DNA from: CAZPHU01 sp964419255
GTDB lineage: Bacteria; Fibrobacterota; Chitinivibrionia; Chitinivibrionales; CAYFVL01
Reading direction: 5' to 3'
Assembly (NCBI GenBank): GCA_964419255.1
Contig: CAYQOU010000117.1
Location: 1 to 6,063 of the forward strand
Length of the DNA stretch: 6,063 nt
The stretch's first letter is position 1; each line of letters opens with the position of its first letter. This document shows positions 1 through 6,048 of this stretch, piece after piece. The notes below the pieces were generated by a model. The model ran no database searches and was not told where the DNA came from. It saw only the letters and a program-made list of their open reading frames with translations. Made by a program: the position numbers and the translations under genes.

Positions 1-1250
1 CCTCACAGGTGAATGACTCCTTTCCATATACGGCATAGAAGTGTGAATTGTAGGCAACACTGGTGAATCCGACTCCAGTTGAGTGGTGACAGGAGTCTGT
101 GCAACATCATTTCTATCGTTGTAGTACAGTTTAAAGGTACCGGTTGCGCCCTCCCACTCCCGTTTATCCAGAGCGATATCCATATCGACTCGAACATACT
201 CTTTCGAGCTGTATGTCGCGGCGCCATCCGCATATGCCACAATGGAAGCAACGGGTGCGTACGCCTGAGCATATCCTTCTTGCGAAGTACTTACGGTGAG
301 ATCTTCTTCCGCCGGTCCCGGCGGGGCACTCTTGGGCAGGAAAGCGGCTTTCATCCGGTCTTTGTCGCCGGGGGAATCATCATTAACCGGCAGGTCAAAT
401 TCTATATCTTCATTCCCTGTAAAAGCACCTTCGATGGCGAAAACCCGCCCGTTCTGTTTGTAGCCGAAAATATTCGTTTGTGTATAACCATCCGGTAGCT
501 GATTGCTCACATAGATAAGTGGCGGCATGCTTGTGGCCATGGCACCGGCAGGAATGGTAACCTCGATGTTTTCCATCCCATGGAAATTTTCCCGGTAAAA
601 TATGCTGAAATTATAATTGACTACATTATCAAGTGATGGGTCGATGAGTGCGGGTGATGGTACCGCAACCGGAATGACGCTTGTCGCATCAGTTGGATCG
701 GTATTCATGTATACTTCTGTTATGTTCGGTACACCATCCCCGTCTGAATCGGCTTCCGGATTCGCGAGGTTACTATTTATGATCGCATCCGGATCCACTA
801 CGATTTTCCGGGCATGCAACTCACCATCACAGGAGCTTCCGCTTTGCATGTTCACCTCGGCATGCGGCGCGGTTAGTATTCCATACAATGCCGCATTGGT
901 TTGGATAGTCAGAACGCCCGCATAATTTGAGTACAGCTGAATTCCCGAGGGATTCCGATGTGTACTTGCCACCAGTATTTGCGAGGCATATTCAAACGCT
1001 ATCTGCTGTTCCACGTTTATTTCCAGATTATCCTGCGAACTCAGATCGGTTAAATCAATCTTTGCTTCCGTCCCCAGACGGAGTGAATTGAACTGGTATA
1101 TACCCGGTTGCAGTTCTGTTCTTAATCAGCAGGAATCCAATGCGTAAGCCTGACAGGCAGTAAATGATGCGAGTAAAGTAAAAGGCAAATTATACTGCGA
1201 TTACGACAGTGCACCAAATCGAACTGATAAAGGTGACGCTTAATCGGCAT
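1..1250 (-). pseudogene. Secreted surface protein with TSP3-like calcium motif; 5' part, apparently broken, runs off left edge
   Basis: The minus frame is open from 1125 to the window edge (375 codons) but has no credible start. Just upstream in the same frame (1200-1129) is a signal-peptide core and cleavage site, LPFTLLASFTACQAYA followed by LDSC, then TGA at 1128-1126. The only ATG (1250-1248, MPIKRHLYQFD) lies in another frame and ends at 1122, so a frameshift near 1180-1200 plus the TGA disable the gene as read. After the TGA come ELQPGIYQFNSLRLG and, about 70 residues later, LYGILTAPHAEV and GELHARKIVV. These resemble the L-PG-Y-F-SL and G-L-AP-A-V / G-L-A-I pattern of choice-of-anchor-type surface proteins. 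Next is an acidic DSDGDG...E...TDPTD motif (about 750-675), like a thrombospondin type 3 calcium loop, then beta-rich sequence. Expected location is the cell surface or outside. Sequencing error is an alternative to true decay. Family assignment is from memory. Confidence -1.
1129..1200 (-). other. Orphaned signal-peptide core of the broken surface-protein gene
   Basis: These 24 codons read SQYNLPFTLLASFTACQAYA then LDSC, bounded by TAA (1203-1201) upstream and TGA (1128-1126) downstream. They show a hydrophobic core and a small-residue A-Y-A cleavage site typical of Sec signal peptides. The charged N-terminal region needed in front (MPIKRH..., CRNRS) is present but in the ATG frame that starts at 1250, so one inserted base near 1185 would restore a complete signal peptide. 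Confidence -1.
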
Positions 1251-1372
1251 TGCACCGTATAACAACTTTCAACAAATTACATTCGGAATATATAAAAGAA
1301 CAAGAAATGATTTTCTTTAACTGTTTCATAAAACAAACATTCAACCGAAAATGTCCTATTTCTTATGCTTTT

Positions 1373-1411
1373 AAAAAAAAGCCCGAGTCGGTTTCACAAA
1401 CCGGCCCGGGC
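1373..1411 (-). terminator. Intrinsic terminator of the lipoprotein gene
   Basis: Read on the minus strand, the arms GCCCGGGCCGGTTT (1411-1398) and AAACCGACTCGGGC (1394-1381) form a 14-position stem with one mismatch and one G-T pair, closed by a GTG loop. Eight Ts follow immediately (1380-1373). It lies 33 bases after the stop of the lipoprotein gene and should insulate it from the broken gene downstream. Confidence -1.
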
Positions 1412-1443
1412 AAACAGGTTTTCTGAAGATTCTTCTTCGCCTT

Positions 1444-2250
1444 CTAATTTTCAACCTCAAGCTTTTCCAGATCGTCTTTTAGATCCCTCAGAGCTTCTCT
1501 CATTGCCCAACCGAGCGCGTCTACAGCAAGAGTATCCATTTTTTCATAATCGTAGGCACCGCCTCCCATTCCTATGGATTTCTCTGAATACTCGCTTTCG
1601 CTGTCCCACCAGATACATTCACCGTTTCGATCGTAGAGTCGAAGCATGACATCGGCGTTTGCCTTGGCGGCGCCACTGGAGCCCACACCGGTCCACAGAT
1701 TCTTGGCAAACTCCACTTCAACCGTCAGAAGCGCATCGACACCCAGCGCATCACACAGTTTGGATGCAAGCTCGGGATTGTCCTTCAGCGGAGGCACCTT
1801 GTAGCCTTCGGCCCGCCTCAGATCCGCCTGAAATCTGGTGTCGTCTTCCATCTCCATGTAGGCCGCGTTGGTGAGCACAATCTCTTTACCTATGATGGGC
1901 AGAGCCGCCTCTTTTCTGAATATCTCGTATACCAGATCGACTCCCGAGTTTATCGCTTTTTCGGTGCTGTGCTGTCCCTCTTCCACGGCTTCCGACAACT
2001 TCTTTCCTTTGGCCAGCGCGCCGATCATCTTAACCTGCGATTGAATGCCGGCCCCCACACCCCTGCCTTCATCCCTGTCTTCCCACTCGACTGTTTTGTT
2101 TGATGCGATCTGAACGATCGCGACACTCTTGAGGTTTTTGATCAGATACAGATTTGACCCTCCTCCACAGCCGGTCATAACCAGAGAAACGGCACAGGCA
2201 GACACGGCGGTTACGGACAGAATGGGTCGCATAAATGCTTTTGAAAACAT
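1444..2250 (-). CDS. Putative outer-membrane lipoprotein of unknown function
   Basis: I do not recognise the family. The 268-residue product starts at ATG 2250, chosen because GGAG (2259-2256) sits five bases upstream; a GTG at 2256 overlaps that site and is less likely. Residues 1-27 form a lipoprotein signal peptide (F-S-K...M-R, then hydrophobic) ending in V-M-T-G-C, so Cys28 would be lipidated; Met at -3 is slightly off the usual lipobox. Residue 29 is Gly, not Asp, so no inner-membrane retention signal is seen. Two stretches, KSVAIVQIASNKTVEW (about 41-56) and the alternating hydrophobic DALGVDALLTVEVEF (about 167-181), followed by ADVMLRLYDRNGECIWW (199-215), recall the alpha/beta fold of CsgG/LpoB/TolB-N-like lipoproteins; this is a weak resemblance, not an assignment. 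A conserved-looking GMGGGAYDYEKMDTL (227-241) precedes a charged C-terminal helix. It appears monocistronic, with its own promoter and terminator. Confidence -1.
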   Translation of the reverse strand: MFSKAFMRPILSVTAVSACAVSLVMTGCGGGSNLYLIKNLKSVAIVQIASNKTVEWEDRDEGRGVGAGIQSQVKMIGALAKGKKLSEAVEEGQHSTEKAINSGVDLVYEIFRKEAALPIIGKEIVLTNAAYMEMEDDTRFQADLRRAEGYKVPPLKDNPELASKLCDALGVDALLTVEVEFAKNLWTGVGSSGAAKANADVMLRLYDRNGECIWWDSESEYSEKSIGMGGGAYDYEKMDTLAVDALGWAMREALRDLKDDLEKLEVEN

Positions 2251-2255
2251 ACTCA

Positions 2256-2259
2256 CTCC
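2256..2259 (-). promoter_or_regulatory. Shine-Dalgarno site deciding the lipoprotein start
   Basis: GGAG on the minus strand lies five bases before ATG 2250. It overlaps the in-frame GTG at 2256, which argues that the ATG and not the GTG is the true start. Confidence -1.
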
Positions 2260-2270
2260 GGAAAAATGGG

Positions 2271-2298
2271 ATTACATGAAACTGATTTTGCAGATCAA
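2271..2298 (-). promoter_or_regulatory. Candidate sigma70-type promoter for the lipoprotein gene
   Basis: On the minus strand TTGATC (2298-2293) and TGTAAT (2276-2271) are separated by 16 bases, matching the -35 and -10 consensus at 4 and 5 of 6 positions. Transcription would begin near 2264, giving a short leader that just includes the GGAG ribosome site. An alternative -10, TATAGT, lies slightly upstream (about 2308-2303) without a good -35. Confidence -1.
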
Positions 2299-2418
2299 TA
2301 AATACTATATGCCCCGAATCGGCAGGTAATTGTTTTTTCATCAGTACCGTCCATCGAGGGGCACCATGCCTTTGCATTAAAATTTAGGATGAGAGTAAAG
2401 CACCCCTCCAAACCTTCT

Positions 2419-2493
2419 CCTGTTCCGTCCAGCATGCGGGAGGAGGAGTTCGGGAAAGGGCGACTTTGTCGGTGCGCCGGGGAGAGGAACAGG
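2419..2493. repeat. Short inverted repeat in the GC-rich intergenic block
   Basis: CCTGTTCC at 2419-2426 and its exact reverse complement GGAACAGG at 2486-2493 flank about 59 bases. The arms do not extend cleanly. They could pair in RNA or mark a small dispersed intergenic repeat, but eight bases may also be chance. Confidence -1.
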
Positions 2494-2560
2494 GTGGGCT
2501 TGTGTCCAACGGCCTCGGGCCGGCACCGGGTCGGGGGGAAGTTGCTGCCTTGAGTACTGT

Positions 2561-3709
2561 TTACTTTTTTATATATCTCTCTATCAGATCCGCCACATGC
2601 TCAGAGGTTACCTTGTCGCCAAGGGTCGTCTGAAGCTCATTGATGTTTTTTATGGTCTCTTCATACCAGGAGTGGTCTTCGATGTACCGCCGCAGGTGTC
2701 CGGCAAGGCTCTGTGGATCGGCATCATCCTGAAGGCATTCGGGGATTATCTCCCTGCCGGCAATGATATTGGGCAATCCGACATACGGGATCTTGGCCAA
2801 CAGTTTGTATATGAATGCATTTAACGGCGATGTCCTGTAGACCAGGACAAACGGCACACCCATGAGCGCAGTTTGTAAAGTTGCGGTTCCGGAGGTGACT
2901 AATGCGAGATCGGCCCAGTCAAGCAGCTCATAGAGATCGCCGGTATGTGCCGTCAGGTTTTGATCTGATGCTGGTTTGAAAAAGCTTTCATCCAGGCTGC
3001 CGTATCTGCTGTATCTAACCTCGATATCCGGATGAGCCTGCCTGAGAATGCCGGCGGCTTCCACCATCAGCGGCAGAATGGCTCCAATCTCCTGACGCCT
3101 GCTTCCCGGCACCAGCGCAACTCGCCACGGCCGTCCTTCCGGGCGGTTTTTCTGCATCTTTGTGAGGGATTTCTTTGCCCGAATTTTAAGCTTCCGCGAC
3201 TCGACCAGTGGATTTCCCACATACACACAATCTGCGGGAAACTGTTCGTAGATCTTGGTTTCGAAGGGAAATATTACGGCAATACTGGATGCATACCGGC
3301 CCAGGATTTCCGCCCGCTTTTTTTTCCACGCCCATACCTTGGGCGCAATGTACCAGACCACCGGTATGCCCAATTTGTGGGCGATTTTCATCAGAATAAT
3401 GTTAAATGAGGCAAAATCCACACACACCAGCAATTGTGGCCGAAGCTGCACCATCAGACGCCTGAGATGACGTCTGGCACGAAGAAAAAAAGCTATGCCC
3501 GTGACAACTTCGCCAAATCCCATCCGGTTAAACGGTTCAAAGGGAAGAACCGGGTGGAACCCGGCATCCGTCATCTTCGGACCTCCCACCCCGAATATGT
3601 GAGCATCAGGGTGCTGCCGGGTCAGTCTTGTGATTATCGGCGCGGCATGTTCGTCACCGGAGGGGTCTCCGGCCAGAAACATTATCACAGGAGGGGAGTC
3701 TGTTTCCAT
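2561..3709 (-). CDS. lpxB: Lipid-A-disaccharide synthase (LpxB, GT19 family)
   Basis: LpxB joins UDP-2,3-diacylglucosamine to lipid X (2,3-diacylglucosamine 1-phosphate), releasing UDP and forming the lipid A disaccharide at the inner face of the cytoplasmic membrane. The 382-residue length is normal. Family motifs run in order: AGDPSGDEHAA (13-23), VGGPKM (41-46), MGFGEVV (63-69), VDFASFN (97-103), YIAPKVWAWKKKR (120-132), PFE (148-150), VGNPLVE (164-170), LVPGSRRQEI (199-208), TSGTATLQ (272-279), and LPNIIAGREIIPECLQ (312-327). Asp98 aligns with the Asp98 important in the E. coli enzyme. Some positions differ from the usual pattern: Gln279 where Glu is normal, Ala-Ser at 100-101 where Pro-Asp is usual, and GNP for GHP (GNP also occurs in Bacteroidota-type enzymes). 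The gene is last in a three-gene operon, 13 bases after manC. Only a weak ribosome site (AAAGAA) precedes the ATG, so translational coupling is likely. Confidence -1.
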   Translation of the reverse strand: METDSPPVIMFLAGDPSGDEHAAPIITRLTRQHPDAHIFGVGGPKMTDAGFHPVLPFEPFNRMGFGEVVTGIAFFLRARRHLRRLMVQLRPQLLVCVDFASFNIILMKIAHKLGIPVVWYIAPKVWAWKKKRAEILGRYASSIAVIFPFETKIYEQFPADCVYVGNPLVESRKLKIRAKKSLTKMQKNRPEGRPWRVALVPGSRRQEIGAILPLMVEAAGILRQAHPDIEVRYSRYGSLDESFFKPASDQNLTAHTGDLYELLDWADLALVTSGTATLQTALMGVPFVLVYRTSPLNAFIYKLLAKIPYVGLPNIIAGREIIPECLQDDADPQSLAGHLRRYIEDHSWYEETIKNINELQTTLGDKVTSEHVADLIERYIKK

Positions 3710-3722
3710 TTCTTTGTCGTCG

Positions 3723-4805
3723 CTAAAAGAGTGTATCGGGAATCGAAGCGTTGCTCTTCATTTCAGCCATGTATTTTTTGATATCGGGCAATTTATCACG
3801 CGGGATAACCAGCACGGCATCATCCACGGCAACAACGACCAGGTTTTCCACCCCCAATGCAGCCACCGAAAGACTGGAGTTGTTTACCACGATCGAATCG
3901 CTACATCCGGAGGCGAAAATCTTATCTCCGAAAACGGTTGTGCCCTTTTCATCGGTAGGATGCAGCCTGCTCATCGATTCCCACGAGCCGATATCATCCC
4001 AGGAAAATGCGCCGCACACGACGGCCACCCGGCGGGTTTTTTCCATTATGCCGTAGTCTATCGACTCCTTTTCCACCGAACGGTAGAAACTGTCGACGGC
4101 AGACCGGGAAAACTGTTGTTCTTCCAATTGGAGGACACGGCTAAACAGATCGGGCATGTATCGCTGAAACTCTTCAAGGATGGTGGACACTTTCCATACA
4201 AACATCCCGCTGTTCCAGAGAAAACGGTCATCCTGGACATACTCCTTAGCCTTCCGAGCATCGGGTTTCTCCACAAACCGGCTTACATCATAGCCCTTCA
4301 CCGAATCCCCCGACTCTATCTGCCCGCCACATTTCACATACCCGTAACCGGTATCGGGACGGGTTGGTTTTATGCCAAACAATACCAGTTTGTCGTGCTT
4401 TTCGGCCACCTTTGCTGCGTACCCCACCGCCTCCAGAAAATCTTCTACAGGACTGATTGAATGATCGGCGGACAATATGACCATGATCGCATCGCCATAG
4501 GTCCGTCTGATAAATGCTGCGGCGGCGGCAACCGCAGGAGCGGTGTTTTTTCCGACCGGCTCGACGATACAGTCGTAGGCGATCGCGGATCCGATACGCT
4601 CATCTATCTTCCCCGAAATAGCCTTCCCGGTCACGATCAGCGGCTTTACCCCATCGGTACAGAAGGATTCCACGCGGGCAAGAGTCTCTTCGATCATGGA
4701 TTTGCTGCTGATCAGAGGAAGCATCTGCTTGGGCATAGTCGATCTGCTCATAGGCCAGAACCGTTCACCGATTCCACCGGCCAGCAGCACAGGTACGATT
4801 TTCAT
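3723..4805 (-). CDS. manC: Mannose-1-phosphate guanylyltransferase (GDP-mannose pyrophosphorylase)
   Basis: This cytoplasmic enzyme makes GDP-mannose from mannose 1-phosphate and GTP, the mannosyl donor and the precursor of GDP-fucose and related sugars for O-antigen, capsule or other glycans. The 360-residue product is the short form, without the C-terminal cupin isomerase domain of long ManC/AlgA proteins. The nucleotide-binding signature is LAGGIGERFWPMSRSTMPKQ (8-27). EPVGKNTAPA (82-91) follows, with Lys86 where Arg is more usual, then LSADHSI (111-117), PDTGYGYV (150-157), FVEKPDARKAKEYV (177-190), LWNSGMFVWK (196-205), ESIDYGIMEKT (247-257) and WDDIGSW (269-275). A left-handed beta-helix-like tail follows. 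The ATG overlaps the stop of the upstream PHP gene as ATGA, and AAAGGGG (4819-4813) gives a good ribosome site seven bases before it. Substrate preference for mannose over other hexose phosphates is inferred from family signatures. Confidence -1.
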   Translation of the reverse strand: MKIVPVLLAGGIGERFWPMSRSTMPKQMLPLISSKSMIEETLARVESFCTDGVKPLIVTGKAISGKIDERIGSAIAYDCIVEPVGKNTAPAVAAAAAFIRRTYGDAIMVILSADHSISPVEDFLEAVGYAAKVAEKHDKLVLFGIKPTRPDTGYGYVKCGGQIESGDSVKGYDVSRFVEKPDARKAKEYVQDDRFLWNSGMFVWKVSTILEEFQRYMPDLFSRVLQLEEQQFSRSAVDSFYRSVEKESIDYGIMEKTRRVAVVCGAFSWDDIGSWESMSRLHPTDEKGTTVFGDKIFASGCSDSIVVNNSSLSVAALGVENLVVVAVDDAVLVIPRDKLPDIKKYMAEMKSNASIPDTLF

Positions 4806-5668
4806 GAGATTACCCCTTTACCATGAATCAGCTCATGTTTGTGTTTAAGCCCCTCAACGATCCGATACGTAACCCTGGGTGTGCCGATTTCCGTACGCAT
4901 CTGTGTACTGTTATGAAAATCCGATCCGCCGGTCATCACCAGCCCGCGTTTTCGGCAGTAGTCTCGGTAGTAGCGCTGAGCCGCGGGAGTGTGCTCGGAA
5001 TGATACACCTCGATACCCATCAGCCCGTTGCGCACAAATTCGGGTATTCGCTCATCCACCGAGGTAACGCCGGGATGAGCCAGAACCGGAATGCCCGAGG
5101 CATTGAGAATGAGCTGGAAAACCTCCCGGGGACGAAGAGTCTGCTTCTCGACATATGCGGGCGAGTCGTATCCGATGTACTTCTCGAAAGCCTCCCGGAA
5201 AGAGTATACAAGCTCCTCCTTGAGCATAGCCGCAGCGATATGCGGCCTGCCGATAGCGCCTTCCCCGGCGATCTTCAGCACCGTGTCGAATCGCAGGTCG
5301 ATACCCTGCCTGTTTAGATTTCGGACAATGCGTTTGGCACGAACGTATCTGGCGGCTTTCATCTCCTGCAATCGGTTACAGAGTGCGGGATCACGATAAT
5401 CGACCAGATACCCCAGAATGTGTATGTCTATGCCATCGATCTCACTCGAAAGCTCAACCCCCGGAATCACCTCCAAGCCGGCCGTCTCCCCCAACTCCTG
5501 CGCGAAAGGATACCCGTCGACACAGTCGTGGTCGGTTATAGCGATTGCTCGAAGCCCCCGATTGGCAGCCATTTCGACAAGCTCCCGAATCGAGCAGGTT
5601 CCGTCTGAGTATGTCGAGTGTATATGAAGATCTACATAACGTTTGTCCGCAGTGTGTGTTCGCTGCAT
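4802..5668 (-). CDS. PHP-domain phosphoesterase, TrpH/YciV (RNase AM)-like
   Basis: The 288-residue product is a PHP-fold metal-dependent phosphoesterase of the TrpH/YciV group. Members characterised elsewhere hydrolyse nucleoside 3',5'-bisphosphates or trim RNA 5' ends; which applies here cannot be told from sequence. Metal-site motifs are complete: DLHIHSTYSDGT (13-24; His15, His17, Asp22), ITDHD (44-48), GVELSS (70-75; Glu72), DIHILGY (81-87; His83), GRPHIAAAML (140-149; His143), AHPG (197-200; His198), and GGSDFH (247-252; Asp250, His252). The insert at about 95-175 between the PHP motifs and length are typical for the family. It is the first gene of the operon; its stop overlaps the manC start (ATGA). 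Only a weak ribosome site (TTAGAAA) precedes ATG 5668. A good sigma70-type promoter lies about 40 bases upstream. Confidence -1.
   Translation of the reverse strand: MQRTHTADKRYVDLHIHSTYSDGTCSIRELVEMAANRGLRAIAITDHDCVDGYPFAQELGETAGLEVIPGVELSSEIDGIDIHILGYLVDYRDPALCNRLQEMKAARYVRAKRIVRNLNRQGIDLRFDTVLKIAGEGAIGRPHIAAAMLKEELVYSFREAFEKYIGYDSPAYVEKQTLRPREVFQLILNASGIPVLAHPGVTSVDERIPEFVRNGLMGIEVYHSEHTPAAQRYYRDYCRKRGLVMTGGSDFHNSTQMRTEIGTPRVTYRIVEGLKHKHELIHGKGVIS
4813..4819 (-). promoter_or_regulatory. Shine-Dalgarno site of the manC-type gene
   Basis: AAAGGGG on the minus strand lies seven bases before ATG 4805, inside the 3' end of the PHP gene. It is the strongest ribosome site in the operon, so this gene can initiate on its own as well as through the ATGA overlap. 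Confidence -1.
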
Positions 5669-5708
5669 TTTCTAAGGTTTCTTATCGTTATAGTTACAAA
5701 GAACGGTT

Positions 5709-5738
5709 AATATAAGCTAAAACCGAATTATGAGTCAA
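5709..5738 (-). promoter_or_regulatory. Promoter of the PHP-manC-lpxB operon
   Basis: On the minus strand TTGACT (5738-5733) and TATATT (5714-5709) are separated by 18 bases, each matching sigma70 consensus at 5 of 6 positions. Transcription would start near 5702, leaving a leader of about 34 bases before ATG 5668. No other convincing promoter is seen inside the operon. Confidence -1.
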
Positions 5739-5770
5739 ACAGTTAAGCAAATTTCATGTGCCTGTTTGTC
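5734..5770. repeat. Dyad between the divergent promoters, arms covering both -35 boxes
   Basis: CAAACAG (5736-5742) and CTGTTTG (5762-5768) are exact reverse complements separated by 19 bases. The arms extend to nine positions (5734-5742, 5762-5770) with one mismatch. Each arm contains the TTG of a -35 box: TTGACT for the operon on minus and TTGTCC for the small gene on plus. It could be an operator for one regulator acting on both sides, or just two similar promoter elements facing away from each other. Confidence -1.
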
Positions 5771-5796
5771 CCGGGCACGAAAAAATGTTCTATATT
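5766..5796 (+). promoter_or_regulatory. Candidate promoter of the small membrane-protein gene, possibly leaderless
   Basis: TTGTCC (5766-5771) and TATATT (5791-5796) are 19 bases apart, longer than the ideal 17; the -10 matches at 5 of 6 positions and the -35 at 4. Seven bases downstream of the -10 is the A of ATG 5803, so the transcript could begin at the start codon. Confidence -1.
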
Positions 5797-5802
5797 CTAG
5801 CT

Positions 5803-6048
5803 ATGAAGAAAGAGCCAGAAGATGATTTCGAGAAAGGGCTGCAGGAAATTCTCTCTCCCGGCGAAAAAGGTGAGTCAAGCCATCCCCCAAAGCCGGAGCC
5901 GCGGAAAAGAGAAGTTGAGCCCAAAGCTCCTCCCGAAAAAACAAAACACACGGTTTCGCACCGAACCGAGTTGATAGTTCGAATCGTCGCCGCACTGGTC
6001 GCGGTCTTGTTGTTGCTTCTTTTTGTCACCCAGACAGCTTTGCGCTGA
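5803..6048 (+). CDS. Small protein with single C-terminal membrane segment, function unknown
   Basis: I do not recognise a family. From ATG 5803 the product has 81 residues. Residues 1-50 are charged and proline-rich (KKEPEDDFEKGLQEIL, then HPPKPEPRKREVEPKAPPEK) and probably disordered. Residues about 57-77 (LIVRIVAALVAVLLLLLFVTQ) form one strong hydrophobic segment, with only four residues after it. This is the layout of a tail-anchored inner-membrane protein with its N-terminal part in the cytoplasm. No signal peptide is seen. ATG 5803 is preferred over GTG 5758 and ATG 5785 because the acidic, regular coding sequence begins there; no start has a Shine-Dalgarno site, and the -10-like TATATT just upstream suggests a leaderless message. 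It is divergent from the PHP operon. What follows after 6048 is outside the window. Confidence -1.
   Translation: MKKEPEDDFEKGLQEILSPGEKGESSHPPKPEPRKREVEPKAPPEKTKHTVSHRTELIVRIVAALVAVLLLLLFVTQTALR

Larger units (their letters stand above)
2251..2560. other. Intergenic region between lpxB and the lipoprotein gene; GC-rich block, no gene seen
   Basis: About 310 bases lie between the lpxB stop and the lipoprotein start. The part nearest the lipoprotein gene (about 2260-2400) is AT-rich and holds its promoter. The part nearest lpxB (about 2401-2550) is roughly two thirds G+C by hand count, G-rich on plus and therefore C-rich in lpxB read-through RNA. No hairpin followed by a T run is visible after the lpxB stop. 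A 54-codon plus-strand reading frame (2389-2553) has a low-complexity Arg/Gly/Pro product and no ribosome site, so it is not called. Confidence -1.

Noticed and set aside
79..925. Plus-strand reading frames at 79-498 and 617-925
   Set aside because: They are antisense to the surface-protein frame, which carries the calcium-loop and surface-domain motifs; the plus-strand products show no recognisable features.
1126..1128. TGA after the signal peptide as a recoded codon (selenocysteine or reassigned TGA)
   Set aside because: No selenocysteine-type hairpin or redox motif was seen, the PHP gene uses TGA as a normal stop, and the adjacent frameshift already points to decay.
1195..1262. Integron attC-like appearance (GTTATAC and TATAAC ends, repeated GGTGCA)
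   Set aside because: The two halves are not complementary over the needed length, and the region is better explained as the broken 5' end of the surface-protein gene.
2069..2377. 102-codon minus-strand reading frame overlapping the lipoprotein gene start
   Set aside because: It is out of frame with a well-supported lipoprotein that has a signal peptide, lipobox and ribosome site; the product is Arg-rich and featureless.
2477..2538. G-runs suggesting a G-quadruplex on the plus strand
   Set aside because: Spacing between runs is too irregular to form a convincing four-run motif; composition of the GC-rich block explains it.
2389..2553. 54-codon plus-strand reading frame in the GC-rich intergenic block
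   Set aside because: The Arg/Gly/Pro-rich low-complexity product and the absence of a spaced ribosome site suggest base composition rather than a gene.
3630..4460. Long (276-codon) plus-strand reading frame opposite manC and the start of lpxB
   Set aside because: It lies antisense to two genes with complete family motifs, has no family-like composition or ribosome site, and is explained by codon bias of the genes beneath it.
5758..5778. Hairpin GTGCC...GGCAC in the divergent promoter region
   Set aside because: It has only five base pairs and a large loop, with no T run on either strand in a terminator position.
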